A stretch of 64,000 nt of DNA from Candidatus Terasakiella magnetica (GTDB lineage Bacteria > Pseudomonadota > Alphaproteobacteria > Rhodospirillales > Terasakiellaceae), in NCBI RefSeq assembly GCF_900093605.1, contig NZ_FLYE01000001.1:496001-560000 (forward strand). Reading direction: 5' to 3'. The position numbers and the translations under genes were made by a program. Numbering within the stretch: the stretch's first letter is position 1; every line of letters begins with the position of its first letter. The notes under the pieces were generated by a model. It ran no database searches. It was not told the origin of the DNA and saw nothing but the letters and a program-made list of their open reading frames with translations. Of this stretch, positions 9,409 through 18,608 are shown piece by piece.

Positions 9409-10830
9409 GTGTCAAACAGTAACCTCCCGCCCAAAGACCAACCCAAAATGGGCTGGAGCGAAAATAACGACCGTACACCTTGTCTGGTCGTTCACCCGCA
9501 TCTTAAAAGCGAGCGCGGAAATTTGCGCTCGCCTCAAGCCCGTCTGGAAGAATGTGTCGGGCTTGCCCAAGCTATTCATGTGGATGTGGTCCATAGTGAA
9601 GTGGTTAATGTCTCCAAACCCAAACCAGCAACCTTGTTTGGTAAAGGGGTTGTTGAATTAATTGCCACCACCATTGGGCGCGCAGGCCTTGAAAAACACG
9701 AATGGCCTGAAAACACCATTGATCTTGCCATTGTGGATGCGGCACTAACCCCCATCCAACAACGCAACCTTGAAAAAGAATGGAACTGTAAGGTCATTGA
9801 CCGCACAGGCCTTATTCTTGAAATTTTTGGTGAACGCGCGCGCACCTCTGAGGGCTCCCTTCAGGTTGAACTTGCGGCCCTGACCTATCAACGCTCCCGC
9901 TTGGTACGTTCATGGACCCACCTAGAGCGCCAACGCGGTGGCCTTGGTTTTATCGGTGGTCCCGGTGAGTCACAGATCGAGCTTGATCGCCGTCTCATTG
10001 ATGAACGCATCGTGCGTCTTAAAAAAGACTTACAAGATGTAAAACGCACACGTGAGCTCCACCGCAAGGCAAGACGCAACACGCCTTATCCTATTGTCGC
10101 CTTGGTTGGTTATACAAACGCGGGAAAATCCACCCTGTTTAACCGCTTGACCCAAGCAACAGTCTTTGCTGAAGATTTACTTTTTGCAACGCTTGATCCG
10201 ACCATGCGCTCTATTGAGCTGCCCTCGGGTCGCGATGTGATTATGTCTGATACGGTTGGCTTTATCTCCCAACTTCCCCACGAGCTGGTTGCAGCTTTTC
10301 ATGCCACCTTGGAAGAGGTCCATGAAGCCGATGTGATCTTGCATGTGCGCGATGCCTCCCACCCTGATACGGAAGCCCAGCGATTAGATGTACTGGACGT
10401 TCTTAAAACATTGGGTGTGGAAGAAAAACTCGAAGAATGCCTGATTGAGGTCTACAACAAGGCAGACCTGATCGATGATGAAACGCTCAGCATACTTGAA
10501 AACCGTGTAACGCGCTCTAACGGTCGCGTCAGCACCGTCTCTGCCATCACAGGGCAGGGGTGTGAACAGCTTCTTGAAGATATCAACACACTACTGAGTT
10601 CACGTTTTCAAACCTTCGAACTCAAAGTTCCTTATAGTGACGGACAGCTTTTGAGCTGGCTTTATGAACATGGTGAAGTCACCGACCGTATTGAGGGTGA
10701 AGAAGATTTCAGCATTTCTGTAAAAATGAACGACATGAACGCCTCGCGCTTTAAACAAAAATACCCACAGTTTTTTGAGCCCGAAGAAGAAATTGAAGAG
10801 AAAAGTCCTTCTGGTTGGTCTCCGACCTAA
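9409..10830 (+). CDS. hflX: Ribosome-associated GTPase HflX
   Basis: GTPase that binds the 50S subunit and splits stalled ribosomes under stress. An N-terminal HflX domain (about 30-195, with the glycine-rich [19 protein letters not shown]) is followed by the G domain: G1 [13 protein letters not shown]3 [11 protein letters not shown]4 YNKADL and G5 SAITGQG, then a short C-terminal domain. The start given is a GTG two bases after hfq; the ATG 39 bases downstream is the alternative and would trim 13 poorly conserved residues. Translation is probably coupled to hfq. Confidence 0.95.
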   Translation: MSNSNLPPKDQPKMGWSENNDRTPCLVVHPHLKSERGNLRSPQARLEECVGLAQAIHVDVVHSEVVNVSKPKPATLFGKGVVELIATTIGRAGLEKHEWPENTIDLAIVDAALTPIQQRNLEKEWNCKVIDRTGLILEIFGERARTSEGSLQVELAALTYQRSRLVRSWTHLERQRGGLGFIGGPGESQIELDRRLIDERIVRLKKDLQDVKRTRELHRKARRNTPYPIVALVGYTNAGKSTLFNRLTQATVFAEDLLFATLDPTMRSIELPSGRDVIMSDTVGFISQLPHELVAAFHATLEEVHEADVILHVRDASHPDTEAQRLDVLDVLKTLGVEEKLEECLIEVYNKADLIDDETLSILENRVTRSNGRVSTVSAITGQGCEQLLEDINTLLSSRFQTFELKVPYSDGQLLSWLYEHGEVTDRIEGEEDFSISVKMNDMNASRFKQKYPQFFEPEEEIEEKSPSGWSPT

Positions 10831-10840
10831 ATATACTTCT

Positions 10841-10854
10841 CCTGTCAAAACAGG
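10841..10854 (+). repeat. Small hairpin between hflX and the next gene
   Basis: CCTGT and ACAGG form a 5-bp stem around CAAA, about 30 bases ahead of the next ATG. There is no T run, so it is not a convincing terminator; it may shape the leader. Confidence 0.3.
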
Positions 10855-10883
10855 TCCATCATGACAAGAAGAGGGCAAGACAC

Positions 10884-11153
10884 ATGGCGACAAAACAAGC
10901 TCAGGCACGCTGGCGCTCAAAACACCAACTGGTGAAAAAGCAGCTCAACGTCATGGCAAAGCGCCTCATCCATGAAGATTTGGAAGAAATGGCCAAAGAC
11001 TTTGACCTTAAGGGCAAGGCCGAGGCTGTCACCTTTGCCACCTTCATTACCAAAGCCATGAAACAACAGGCCGAATATAACCCCGAGGCCAAACGCATTA
11101 TGGACTTGCTGGAAACGGCCTATAAACGCGATCGCGACATTTATAGGCCTTAG
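10884..11153 (+). CDS. Small basic helical protein, possible ribbon-helix-helix
   Basis: 89 residues, Lys/Arg-rich at the N terminus (MATKQAQARWRSKHQL), then a short strand-like stretch KKQLNVMAKRL, two amphipathic helices (DLEEMAKDFDL, AEAVTFATFITKAM) and a charged tail. The strand-helix-GKAEAV-helix order resembles RHH/CopG DNA-binding proteins, but this rests on pattern only. I do not recognise a named family. The ATG follows GAGGGCAAG and was preferred to an in-frame GTG at 10815 that would overlap hflX. Its end lies two bases from the convergent methyltransferase. Confidence 0.75.
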   Translation: MATKQAQARWRSKHQLVKKQLNVMAKRLIHEDLEEMAKDFDLKGKAEAVTFATFITKAMKQQAEYNPEAKRIMDLLETAYKRDRDIYRP

Positions 11154-11155
11154 AA

Positions 11156-11776
11156 TTACGCCGGGCGAATTGTTGAATAAGCGTGATAGGTATCATCGCC
11201 TGCGGGAACTGAAAAATTGATGTCATACATTTTCACATCAACAAAACCTGTGCGATGTAACAGGCTGAGCCACCCGTTTTTAGTTAAGACACTATAATGA
11301 TTTTGGTTGGTCTCATGGGCACATGCCGTTTCCGGGGCAGGGACCTCCATATAGAAAACCCCACCTACTTTTAAAAGCCGATGCATCTCACTTAAGGTGA
11401 AAAAAGGAAAAAGGCTATGTTCCAATACATGGCGACACCAGATCACATCGAAACTTTCATCAGGCACATCTGTAAAAGACATATCGGTTTCAATAATCTC
11501 AAAACCATTTTGACGACATTTCTCTGCTTCTTCGCCAAAGCCGATCCCGACTGGGTTTAGCCCAGCTTCTTTAAATAGGTTTAGAGCAAACCCATGACCA
11601 CACCCCACATCCAAGATTTTTGCACCACTTGGAATATTATAATCCTGCATAAGCTTTGGAACCGTTTGGGTCATGATTGAGATGGCAGGCTCGCCAAAGG
11701 GTTCTGGATAAATATCCTTTAGTCGTTCATTTAAAAAATTATCTAAGCGCGTGTAATCTCGCATGATCCTATCCAT
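11156..11776 (-). CDS. SAM-dependent class I methyltransferase
   Basis: Predicted cytoplasmic methyltransferase of 206 residues. The SAM-binding motif I ILDVGCGHGFALNLF lies near residue 54, the acidic loop FEIIETDMSF follows, and the post-II motif FDVIWCRHVLEHSLFPF matches the Methyltransf_11/23 group (ubiE-like fold). Substrate is unknown. A second ATG three codons in is an equal start candidate. It stands alone: convergent with the upstream unit (two-base gap) and divergent from the IMPase gene, so it has its own promoter between 11777 and 11886. Confidence 0.8.
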   Translation of the reverse strand: MDRIMRDYTRLDNFLNERLKDIYPEPFGEPAISIMTQTVPKLMQDYNIPSGAKILDVGCGHGFALNLFKEAGLNPVGIGFGEEAEKCRQNGFEIIETDMSFTDVPDESFDVIWCRHVLEHSLFPFFTLSEMHRLLKVGGVFYMEVPAPETACAHETNQNHYSVLTKNGWLSLLHRTGFVDVKMYDINFSVPAGDDTYHAYSTIRPA

Positions 11777-11886
11777 CTCTTCTTTTTAAGTTATCAATTA
11801 ACAGCATACGTCTATTCACAGAACTGTCAGGCATTATTTTCCACTTTCCCCATGACTCTCATAGCCCGACTTGCTAAAAGAGGCTC

Positions 11887-12711
11887 ATGAAATTTGAGAT
11901 TGACCATATCACCAAAATCATCTGCGACGTGGCGCAAGAAGAGATTATGCCGCGCTGGCAAAAGCTGGCTGAGGGCGACATTATGGAAAAATCTCCCGGT
12001 GATCTGGTCACCAAAGCTGATATCGAAGCCGAAATAAAACTAACCGCCCGCTTAAAAGATATTTTACCCGGCTCACAAGTTGTTGGTGAAGAAGCCGTCT
12101 CTAAAGACCCGTCAGTTCTCAACACATTAAACAGTGATGATCCCATCTGGATTATCGATCCTGTGGATGGCACGCGCAATTTTGCCAAGGGCGATAGTGT
12201 TTTTGGCTCTATGGTCGCACTTGTTAAGCGTGGGGAAATTTTGGCAAGCTGGATTCATGACCCTGCACGCAAACGCACCGCCATTGCCGAACTGGGCTCA
12301 GGCGCGACTTTGGCAGGCAAGCCCCTATGCGTACATAAATTCACATCCCTTGAAAATATGACGGTTTCCTTAAATGAAAACCATCAAAAATGGCTAAAAG
12401 AACGCGCAACAGAAGACCATGGACCGCTCCCGCGCATGGCTATTCGTTATGGTGCGGTTGCCCATGATTATATTTCATTAGCCGCTGGTGAATTTCACTG
12501 CGCGCAATATCGCCGCCTTCATGCCTGGGACCATGCGCCCGGTGTGTTGCTCCATCGCGAGGCGGGCGGTTTTGATAAAATGATCGGTTCCCAAAGCCCC
12601 TATGAGCCGAAAATATATAAAGAAGACTGCCTGTTGCTCACCCCAAATGAAGAAGTCTGGGAAGAAGCACGACGTTATTTAAACCCGGGTTCAGACAGCT
12701 ATCATGTCTAA
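11887..12711 (+). CDS. Inositol monophosphatase family phosphatase
   Basis: Mg2+-dependent phosphatase of the IMPase/FBPase fold. Metal ligands are GEEAV (about residue 66), [15 protein letters not shown] (about 92-106) and [15 protein letters not shown] near residue 220. Such bacterial proteins can act on inositol phosphate, histidinol phosphate or nucleotide bisphosphates; the sequence alone does not decide. Length 274 is typical. The stop overlaps recQ by eight bases, so the two are probably co-translated. Confidence 0.85.
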   Translation: MKFEIDHITKIICDVAQEEIMPRWQKLAEGDIMEKSPGDLVTKADIEAEIKLTARLKDILPGSQVVGEEAVSKDPSVLNTLNSDDPIWIIDPVDGTRNFAKGDSVFGSMVALVKRGEILASWIHDPARKRTAIAELGSGATLAGKPLCVHKFTSLENMTVSLNENHQKWLKERATEDHGPLPRMAIRYGAVAHDYISLAAGEFHCAQYRRLHAWDHAPGVLLHREAGGFDKMIGSQSPYEPKIYKEDCLLLTPNEEVWEEARRYLNPGSDSYHV

Positions 12712-14512
12712 ATCCCCCCAAGATGTTCTTAAACAGGTTTTTGGCTTTGATGCCTTTCGCGGTGTTCAACAAGAAGTCATTGAGCGCACGATTGAAGGCG
12801 GTGACTCACTTGTCCTTATGCCTACAGGCGGCGGGAAATCACTCTGTTATCAAATCCCTGCTGTATGTCGCAACGGCTGCGCCATTGTTATTTCCCCCCT
12901 GATTGCCTTGATGCAGGATCAGGTCACAAGTCTGTGCCAAGTTGGGGTGAAGGCAGCGACCTTAAATTCAACTGTGCCACTGGATCAAGCCCAAGAAATT
13001 GAACGTGCCATGCGCGCAGGTGAGCTTGATCTTGTCTATGTGGCACCGGAACGTTTGCAGACAGATCGTTTCTTTAATCTGCTCAGCCATTGTAATATTT
13101 CGCTCTTTGCCATTGATGAAGCCCATTGCGTTTCCCAATGGGGCCATGATTTCAGGCCGGAATATCGCCAGCTGGTCACGCTACATGATCATTTCCCTCA
13201 TGTGCCGCGCATTGCCTTGACCGCAACAGCCGATGGCCCAACCCGAAACGATATTATTGAACGGTTGAATTTGGGCAATGGTGAAGTTTTCATCACCGGA
13301 TTTGATCGCCCGAACATTCGTTACAATATCGTACCGAAAAAAAATGCCAAAACACAGCTGTTAAAATTCCTCAAAGAGTATGACGAAAAAGACAGCGGCA
13401 TCATTTACTGCATGAGCCGTAAAAAAGTCGATGACACGGCAAGCTGGTTGCGCGACCAAGGCTATGATGCACTGTCTTATCATGCCGGAATGGATAAAAA
13501 CATCCGCAGCCTCAACCAAGATAAGTTTGTGCGTGAAGAAGGTATGGTCATGGTGGCAACCGTTGCCTTTGGCATGGGGATTGATAAACCCGATGTACGT
13601 TTTGTCGCCCATATGGATGCGCCTAAAAGCCTTGAAGCCTATTATCAGGAAACCGGGCGCGCCGGGCGTGATGGTTTACCCTCCCAAGTCTGGATGGCCT
13701 ATGGCCTGCAAGATGTGACCAAGTTGCGCCAGTTTACCGAAAGTTCCGGGCTGCCAGAGCGTCAAAAACATATCGAGCGTCAAAAACTTGATGCCTTGCT
13801 ATCTTATTGCGAAACCCATCGCTGTCGCCGCCAAGTCCTTTTGGAATATTTCGGCGAGACCATGGCTGAACCTTGTGGCAATTGCGATACCTGCCTTAAT
13901 CCAGTGGAAACATTTGATGGCACAGTGCCGGCCCAAAAAGTCCTTTCCTGCATTTATCGCACGGGTGAAACTTTTGGTGCAGGCCATGTCATTGATGTCT
14001 TGCTTGGCGAAGAAAATGACAAGATCACACGTTTTCGCCATGATCAAATCAGCACCTATGGCATCGGTAAAGAGCTTAAGCGCGATACATGGCGCTCCAT
14101 CATTCGCCAACTTGTGGCCTTGGGCCTTGTGCGTATGGATATCGAAGGCTATGGCGGCTTGAAACTGGGCAGCGAGGTGCGCGGCGTTTTGCGTGGGGAG
14201 CAAACCGTTTTGATGCGCAAAGACCCGGATGGGCGCGGAGCTTCTAAAGCAAAACGTGCTGCAAAATCCTCAATCGTGCTGGAGCGCGAAGACGACAAAG
14301 CCCTATTTGAAGCCTTGCGCACCACCCGTCGCAGCCTTGCAGAAGAACAAGGCGTGCCGCCTTATGTGATTTTTGCTGATGCAACCCTGATTGAAATGGC
14401 AAAAAAGCGCCCGCTAAACAGCGATAGCTTCCTTGACCTTTCAGGGGTTGGGCAAACCAAGCTTGAGCGCTACGGCGCCACTTTTATCGACGTTATCAGC
14501 AACTTCGAATAA
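12704..14512 (+). CDS. recQ: ATP-dependent DNA helicase RecQ
   Basis: 3'-5' helicase for recombination and fork repair. The helicase core holds Walker [12 protein letters not shown] (about residue 40), motif [19 protein letters not shown], motif [10 protein letters not shown] and motif [12 protein letters not shown]. The RecQ zinc-binding segment follows ([24 protein letters not shown]), then a winged helix and a C-terminal HRDC domain (about 520-600). At 602 residues all domains are present. It overlaps the IMPase gene by eight bases. Confidence 0.96.
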   Translation: MSKSPQDVLKQVFGFDAFRGVQQEVIERTIEGGDSLVLMPTGGGKSLCYQIPAVCRNGCAIVISPLIALMQDQVTSLCQVGVKAATLNSTVPLDQAQEIERAMRAGELDLVYVAPERLQTDRFFNLLSHCNISLFAIDEAHCVSQWGHDFRPEYRQLVTLHDHFPHVPRIALTATADGPTRNDIIERLNLGNGEVFITGFDRPNIRYNIVPKKNAKTQLLKFLKEYDEKDSGIIYCMSRKKVDDTASWLRDQGYDALSYHAGMDKNIRSLNQDKFVREEGMVMVATVAFGMGIDKPDVRFVAHMDAPKSLEAYYQETGRAGRDGLPSQVWMAYGLQDVTKLRQFTESSGLPERQKHIERQKLDALLSYCETHRCRRQVLLEYFGETMAEPCGNCDTCLNPVETFDGTVPAQKVLSCIYRTGETFGAGHVIDVLLGEENDKITRFRHDQISTYGIGKELKRDTWRSIIRQLVALGLVRMDIEGYGGLKLGSEVRGVLRGEQTVLMRKDPDGRGASKAKRAAKSSIVLEREDDKALFEALRTTRRSLAEEQGVPPYVIFADATLIEMAKKRPLNSDSFLDLSGVGQTKLERYGATFIDVISNFE

Positions 14513-14600
14513 GCCTGACTACCCAGTATCGCGCATTGCGTCTGATGATCTTTAGATTATACTTCCTTCAAATTTAAAAATGACAGGAAGGTTTATCCAG

Positions 14601-15464
14601 ATGAAAGTCGCATTTCTTGGTCTTGGCGTTATGGGATACCCCATGGCAGGTCACCTGCAAAAAGGCGGACATGACGTCACCGTTTACAATCGCACCACGG
14701 CAAAAGCTGAAAAATGGGCAAGGGAATTTGGTGGCTCATTTGCAAAAACGCCAAAAGAGGCCGCTGAGGGCGCACAAATCGTTTTTGCCTGCGTTGGTAA
14801 CGATAACGACCTAAGAGACGTCTGTACGGGTGATAATGGCGCTTTTAGCTCTATGACAAAGGGTTCTATCTTTGTCGATCATACCACAACCTCTGCTGAA
14901 GTAGCCCGCGAGCTCAGCGCCACAGCCCTTGAGATGGGACTATCCTTCATGGATGCGCCTGTATCAGGTGGGCAAGCAGGGGCTGAAAACGGCATCCTCA
15001 CCATCATGTGTGGTGGCACACAAGAAGACTTTGCAAAAACAGAACCCGTTCAACAATGTTATGCCCAAGCTGTGACCCTCATGGGGGATGTTGGGGCAGG
15101 CCAATTGACCAAGATGGTCAACCAGATCACATTTGTCGGTGCTGTGCAGGCAATCTCAGAAGGATTGGCCTTTGCAGAAAATGCCGGACTAGATGCCAAA
15201 AAAGTTGTTGATGTGATTTCAAAAGGCGCTGCCGGATCATGGCAACTTTCTAACCGCGGTCACACCATGGTGGATGATAAATTCGACTTCGGATTTGCCG
15301 TGGATTGGGTCAGAAAAGACCTCGGGTTTGCCCTTGATGAAGCACGTAAAAACGGGTCGGATTTACCTGTCACAGGGCTCATTGATCAATATTATAAAGA
15401 GGTTCAACGCATGGGGGGAGGGCGCTGGGATACGTCTTCTTTAATCAAGCTTTTGCGCGATTAA
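14601..15464 (+). CDS. NAD(P)-dependent beta-hydroxyacid dehydrogenase (HIBADH family)
   Basis: Predicted dehydrogenase of the 3-hydroxyisobutyrate / tartronate-semialdehyde group. The start at KVAFLGLGVMGYPMAGHL places the Rossmann motif GLGVMG at residue 7 as in the family; an ATG seven codons upstream would add a non-conserved leader. The substrate-binding signature DAPVSGGQAGAENG lies near residue 115 and the catalytic Lys in GQLTKMVNQ near 168. Exact substrate is open. An own promoter is likely in the 88-base gap after recQ. Confidence 0.87.
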   Translation: MKVAFLGLGVMGYPMAGHLQKGGHDVTVYNRTTAKAEKWAREFGGSFAKTPKEAAEGAQIVFACVGNDNDLRDVCTGDNGAFSSMTKGSIFVDHTTTSAEVARELSATALEMGLSFMDAPVSGGQAGAENGILTIMCGGTQEDFAKTEPVQQCYAQAVTLMGDVGAGQLTKMVNQITFVGAVQAISEGLAFAENAGLDAKKVVDVISKGAAGSWQLSNRGHTMVDDKFDFGFAVDWVRKDLGFALDEARKNGSDLPVTGLIDQYYKEVQRMGGGRWDTSSLIKLLRD

Positions 15465-15487
15465 CTCCGAGCCTGAACGAAATAGTT

Positions 15488-15505
15488 CCCCCGCGAAAGC
15501 GGGGG
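15488..15505. repeat. GC-rich hairpin CCCCCGC-GAAA-GCGGGGG
   Basis: A perfect 7-bp stem closed by a GAAA loop between two converging genes. No T run follows on either side, so it is not an ordinary terminator. It resembles the short dispersed palindromes common in alphaproteobacterial intergenic DNA; a related but imperfect copy lies at 41791-41815. Confidence 0.6.
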
Positions 15506-15572
15506 CCTCAAATTCACTTTAACAACTTAAATTTATTTACATTAATCAATAATTTAAAAGTTAAAGTTAAAT

Positions 15573-16403
15573 TCATTTCTCATCTTTTTTAGCCGCCTGC
15601 CAGAAGCTTTCCATCTCCTCAAGCGTCGCTTGTGGCATCTCTTTTCCCGTAGAGCAAACACCTGTTTCCATCGCCTTAAAGCGCCGCTCAAACTTTGCAT
15701 TACAAGAGCGCAAAGCACTGTCTGGATCAACATCTGCCCAGCGAGCTAAATTCACCACGGTAAAGAGCAGATCACCAATCTCATCCTTAATGCGATCCTG
15801 AGATAAATTAACCTCGCGAACCTCTTCTTCGACCTCGGCTAATTCCTCTCTAATCTTATCCAAAACACCATTTACATCCGGCCAATCAAAACCAACACGA
15901 ACAGCACGTTTTTGAAGTTTCATCGCACGTGTCATAGAGGGCAAACCCGTTGAAACACCGTCCAGTGCAGAAGGGGGACTATCACCTTTTTGGGCCGCCT
16001 TTTCCTTGCGTTCCTGCTCTTTTAGCTTTTCCCAATGAACTGTTTGCTGATCGGCTGTTTCGATCAACTCATCCCCAAAAACATGTGGATGGCGACTAAG
16101 CATCTTATCCGCAATAGATTTAGCTACATCATTGAATTCAAATAGATTTTCATCTTTTGCCATTTGTGCATGAAAGACGACTTGCAACAAAAGATCACCA
16201 AGTTCTTCTTGAAGGTGAGGCCAATCAGCATGTTCAATCGCATCAGCAACCTCATAAGCTTCCTCAATCGTATGAGGCGCAATTGTTGCAAAAGTCTGTT
16301 CAATATCCCAAGGGCAGCCATTTTCAGGATCACGTAATTTCGCCATGATCACCAAAAGGCGAGAGATTTCACTGTCAAAAGAACCACTATCAAATTTCGT
16401 CAC
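15573..16403 (-). CDS. mazG: Nucleoside triphosphate pyrophosphohydrolase MazG
   Basis: Hydrolyses NTPs/dNTPs to monophosphates and pyrophosphate, cleaning the nucleotide pool. It shows two MazG repeats: the first with GCPWDIEQT and the metal-binding EExxE..D pattern (TIEEAYEVADAIEH, LQEELGDLLLQVVFHAQM), the second with IREELAEVEEEV and KDEIGDLLFTVVNLAR. Length 276 fits the E. coli type. The start is GTG with GGAG eight bases upstream. The leader on this strand contains a 48-base inverted repeat. Confidence 0.95.
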   Translation of the reverse strand: MTKFDSGSFDSEISRLLVIMAKLRDPENGCPWDIEQTFATIAPHTIEEAYEVADAIEHADWPHLQEELGDLLLQVVFHAQMAKDENLFEFNDVAKSIADKMLSRHPHVFGDELIETADQQTVHWEKLKEQERKEKAAQKGDSPPSALDGVSTGLPSMTRAMKLQKRAVRVGFDWPDVNGVLDKIREELAEVEEEVREVNLSQDRIKDEIGDLLFTVVNLARWADVDPDSALRSCNAKFERRFKAMETGVCSTGKEMPQATLEEMESFWQAAKKDEK

Positions 16404-16452
16404 GTTTAAGGCTCCACAGGTTCAAAACTGAAAAATTATTGATGCGCACCAT

Positions 16453-16500
16453 GCCTGAGAATTTCCTCTCAAGAAAGCCTGAAATGGAAAATTCACAGGC
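16453..16500. repeat. 48-base imperfect inverted repeat in the mazG leader
   Basis: GCCTG + GAATTTCC on the left pairs with GGAAAATTC + CAGGC on the right, with an A/A internal pair and one bulged base: 13 base pairs around a 19-base loop. It lies 50 bases ahead of mazG on the minus strand. No T run follows on either strand, so a terminator role is unlikely. Confidence 0.5.
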
Positions 16501-16664
16501 ACAAACCCAGCAACCTTTGCCTAAGACAAAATAAGCTTAAGCATTTTTCAATGACTTTATTTGCACCTCAACTGCGAGGCGAAGGGCAAAGTTAAAGTAA
16601 ATTCACAAAGAGGGCGAAACCTAGAGCAACCTGAAACCTCATCTTTCCCACCATATCTTTTGTC

Positions 16665-16682
16665 GCATAATATATATTATGC
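16665..16682. promoter_or_regulatory. 18-base perfect palindrome, possible operator
   Basis: GCATAATATATATTATGC equals its own complement. A half-copy CATAATATTA follows at 16695. Such AT-rich dyads often bind dimeric regulators, but I cannot assign one. Confidence 0.35.
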
Positions 16683-16957
16683 ATCATTTAAATACATAAT
16701 ATTAATCAATGGCTTAGTTGGTATTAGTCGTCATATCAGGCATTCTTAAAGTGTTTCATTGTTATGGGAATTCTTTGTGTTTTTGAGCGTAAAAAATGGT
16801 TTAAGTTTTCTACCCTTGCGATTCTGCGGACTTAAAACACGGAGCTCTGAGCCCATGCCTATAGCTCAAATGCTACGTCGCTTTTCTTAGAGTGAACACA
16901 GAATACTTAGGTAAATTGATTCATTTATTTGAGCGCTTGCTGAAAATGAAAAACAAC

Positions 16958-16987
16958 AAAAAAGGCCCCTTCTTCACCAAGGAGCCT
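16958..16987 (-). terminator. Terminator of the thiS-to-metallo-hydrolase unit
   Basis: Read on the minus strand: a 9-bp stem (AGGCTCCTT / AAGGGGCCT, one mismatch) with a 7-base loop, then six T. It lies about 50 bases after the metallo-hydrolase stop. Confidence 0.8.
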
Positions 16988-16990
16988 AAA

Positions 16991-17012
16991 TAGAATCACT
17001 TAATTGATTCTA
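16991..17012. repeat. TAGAATCA / TGATTCTA inverted pair
   Basis: Eight-base perfect inverted repeat around CTTAAT, with a third copy GATTCTA at 17035-17041 covering the metallo-hydrolase stop. It lies between that stop and the terminator, so it would fold in the 3' end of the mRNA. Confidence 0.5.
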
Positions 17013-17038
17013 GTGAAATCAGAGTCACAAATTTGATT

Positions 17039-17812
17039 CTAGAGCGTAATTTCCAGCCCGTCATAACATGGGCGTACATGATCAGGTAATTTCGCTGTGA
17101 GCGCGTTATAGTCCAAACCACTGCCTAAATGCGTCAAAAACGCACGCTGTGGCGCAATACGTTCAATCCACCTCAGTGCCTTATCCACATCTGCGTGGGT
17201 CGTGTGTGGCGTATCAATAAGCGTTCCAATCACCCAGACCTTGATCCCTTTTAAAAGCTCAAAGCTCTCCTCAGGCATATTTACGACGTCTGTGGAATAT
17301 GCAAAATCACCAATGCGAAAACCAATGGTCTCACAATATCCATGATCCTGCACAATGGGCATCACTTCTGTTTCATTTACAGAAAACACCTGACCTGTTT
17401 GCACCACATGCGGCACAAGTACGGGCTTGTAAAAAACATCTGCGCCTTCTGCCAAGGGGTCCAGCACATAGCCAAAGCGCTGCGAGATATCATCCAGCGT
17501 TTCCTGGTTTAAATAGATGTCCAAGGCTTCATTTTGCTGCCTGTTGATACTACGCAAATCATCAATGCCATGAAGATGATCTGCATGACCATGTGTATAG
17601 AGAACCGCGTCCAAATGCCCATAATCAACGCTTAAAAGCTGCTGCCTGAGGTCTGGAGAGGTGTCCACTAGTAGAGACAGGGTATCATCCTGAACCAAGA
17701 TAGATGGCCGTAAACGGCGGTTTTTGGGGTTTTCAGGATCACAAGCACCCCAATAAGGGCCAATCCCGGGTACACCGCCTGAGGGTCCGCATCCCAAGAT
17801 CGTTATTTTCAT
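17039..17812 (-). CDS. MBL-fold metallo-hydrolase, PhnP-like
   Basis: Predicted zinc phosphodiesterase of 257 residues. The start is the ATG giving KITILGCGPSGGVP, one base past the tatD stop; a further-upstream frame start lies inside tatD and adds 20 unrelated residues. Metal ligands are YTHGHADHLHGIDD (HxHxDH, about residue 78), His in VQDHGYCETIGF, Asp in YSTDV and His in FLTHLGSG. The GCGPSGGVPGIG start is typical of the PhnP / lipoate-adjacent group next to tatD in alphaproteobacteria. Substrate (cyclic phosphodiesters) is inferred. Confidence 0.88.
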   Translation of the reverse strand: MKITILGCGPSGGVPGIGPYWGACDPENPKNRRLRPSILVQDDTLSLLVDTSPDLRQQLLSVDYGHLDAVLYTHGHADHLHGIDDLRSINRQQNEALDIYLNQETLDDISQRFGYVLDPLAEGADVFYKPVLVPHVVQTGQVFSVNETEVMPIVQDHGYCETIGFRIGDFAYSTDVVNMPEESFELLKGIKVWVIGTLIDTPHTTHADVDKALRWIERIAPQRAFLTHLGSGLDYNALTAKLPDHVRPCYDGLEITL

Positions 17813-17813
17813 A

Positions 17814-18593
17814 TCAGCCCCGTTTCGTCTTGGAAAAAAGACGATAGAAGTTGTCGGTAGAGGCTTTGGCAAACTCTTCTTCGCTCACCCCTTTTACCTC
17901 GGCTACTTTTGCCGCTGTAAAGGCCGTATAAGCAGGCTCGTTACGTTTGCCCCGCTTTGGTATGGGTGAAAGATAAGGCGCGTCTGTCTCCACTAAAAGA
18001 CGATCTAGCGGCACATCTGAAATGGCCTCGCGCAACTCATCAGCTTTTTTAAAGGTCACAATGCCGGAGATGGAAATATAAAGCCCCAGCTCCACCACAC
18101 GATCAGCAAAAGCTTTTGACGCAGAAAAACAATGGATCAACCCTGTAAAAGGCTCATGCGCCATTTCTTCTTCAATAAGGGCTAAAGTATCCTCTTCAGC
18201 CTCACGGGTGTGAATAATCACGGGTAGATCAAGCTCACGAGCAGCCTGAATGTGGGTGCGAAACTGGCGTTGTTGAATGTCGCGCGGGCTATGTTCATAA
18301 AAATAATCAAGCCCGGTTTCACCAAAACCAATGACCTTGTCATCTGCTGCCATTGCGCATAAGTCTTTTACGCTGACTTCTGGCTCACTTGCTGCGTTAT
18401 GGGGATGAATACCCACGGTGCAATAGATATGATCATGCGCTTTGGCAATGTTGAGCACTTGTTCAAAACGTGTCACATAGGTGCAGATTGTCACCATTGT
18501 ATCTACGCCTGCCTCTTTGGCGTTGGCAAGCACTTGATCAAAATCTTCCTCAAAATCAGGAAAATCCAAATGGCAATGGGTATCAACTAACAT
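17814..18593 (-). CDS. TatD-family metal-dependent DNase
   Basis: TIM-barrel hydrolase of the TatD family (3'-5' exonuclease / D-Tyr-tRNA-unrelated DNase). Ligands are DTHCHLDF at residue 4, GETGLDYFY near 90, IHTREAEED, IHCFSAS and the late VETDAPYLSP. Length 259 matches. It lies 15 bases after metG and one base before the metallo-hydrolase; the metG-tatD-MBL order is widespread in the class. Confidence 0.93.
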   Translation of the reverse strand: MLVDTHCHLDFPDFEEDFDQVLANAKEAGVDTMVTICTYVTRFEQVLNIAKAHDHIYCTVGIHPHNAASEPEVSVKDLCAMAADDKVIGFGETGLDYFYEHSPRDIQQRQFRTHIQAARELDLPVIIHTREAEEDTLALIEEEMAHEPFTGLIHCFSASKAFADRVVELGLYISISGIVTFKKADELREAISDVPLDRLLVETDAPYLSPIPKRGKRNEPAYTAFTAAKVAEVKGVSEEEFAKASTDNFYRLFSKTKRG

Positions 18594-18608
18594 GACGTTT
18601 TAACGGAC

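Larger units (their letters stand above)
16404..17038. other. Gene-free stretch with several inverted repeats
   Basis: No credible gene in 635 bases; the only 60-codon frame (plus strand, 16561-16749) lacks a ribosome site and any coding character. The stretch holds a 48-base imperfect hairpin, an 18-base perfect palindrome, a further stem (GTTTAAGT at 16799 with ACTTAAAAC at 16830), the terminator of the unit to its right and a TAGAATCA inverted pair. It could hold promoters or a small RNA, but none matches a family I know. Confidence 0.55.

Noticed and set aside
16561-16749. 62-codon frame in the gene-free stretch
   Set aside because: No ribosome site, overlaps the 18-base palindrome, composition not protein-like.
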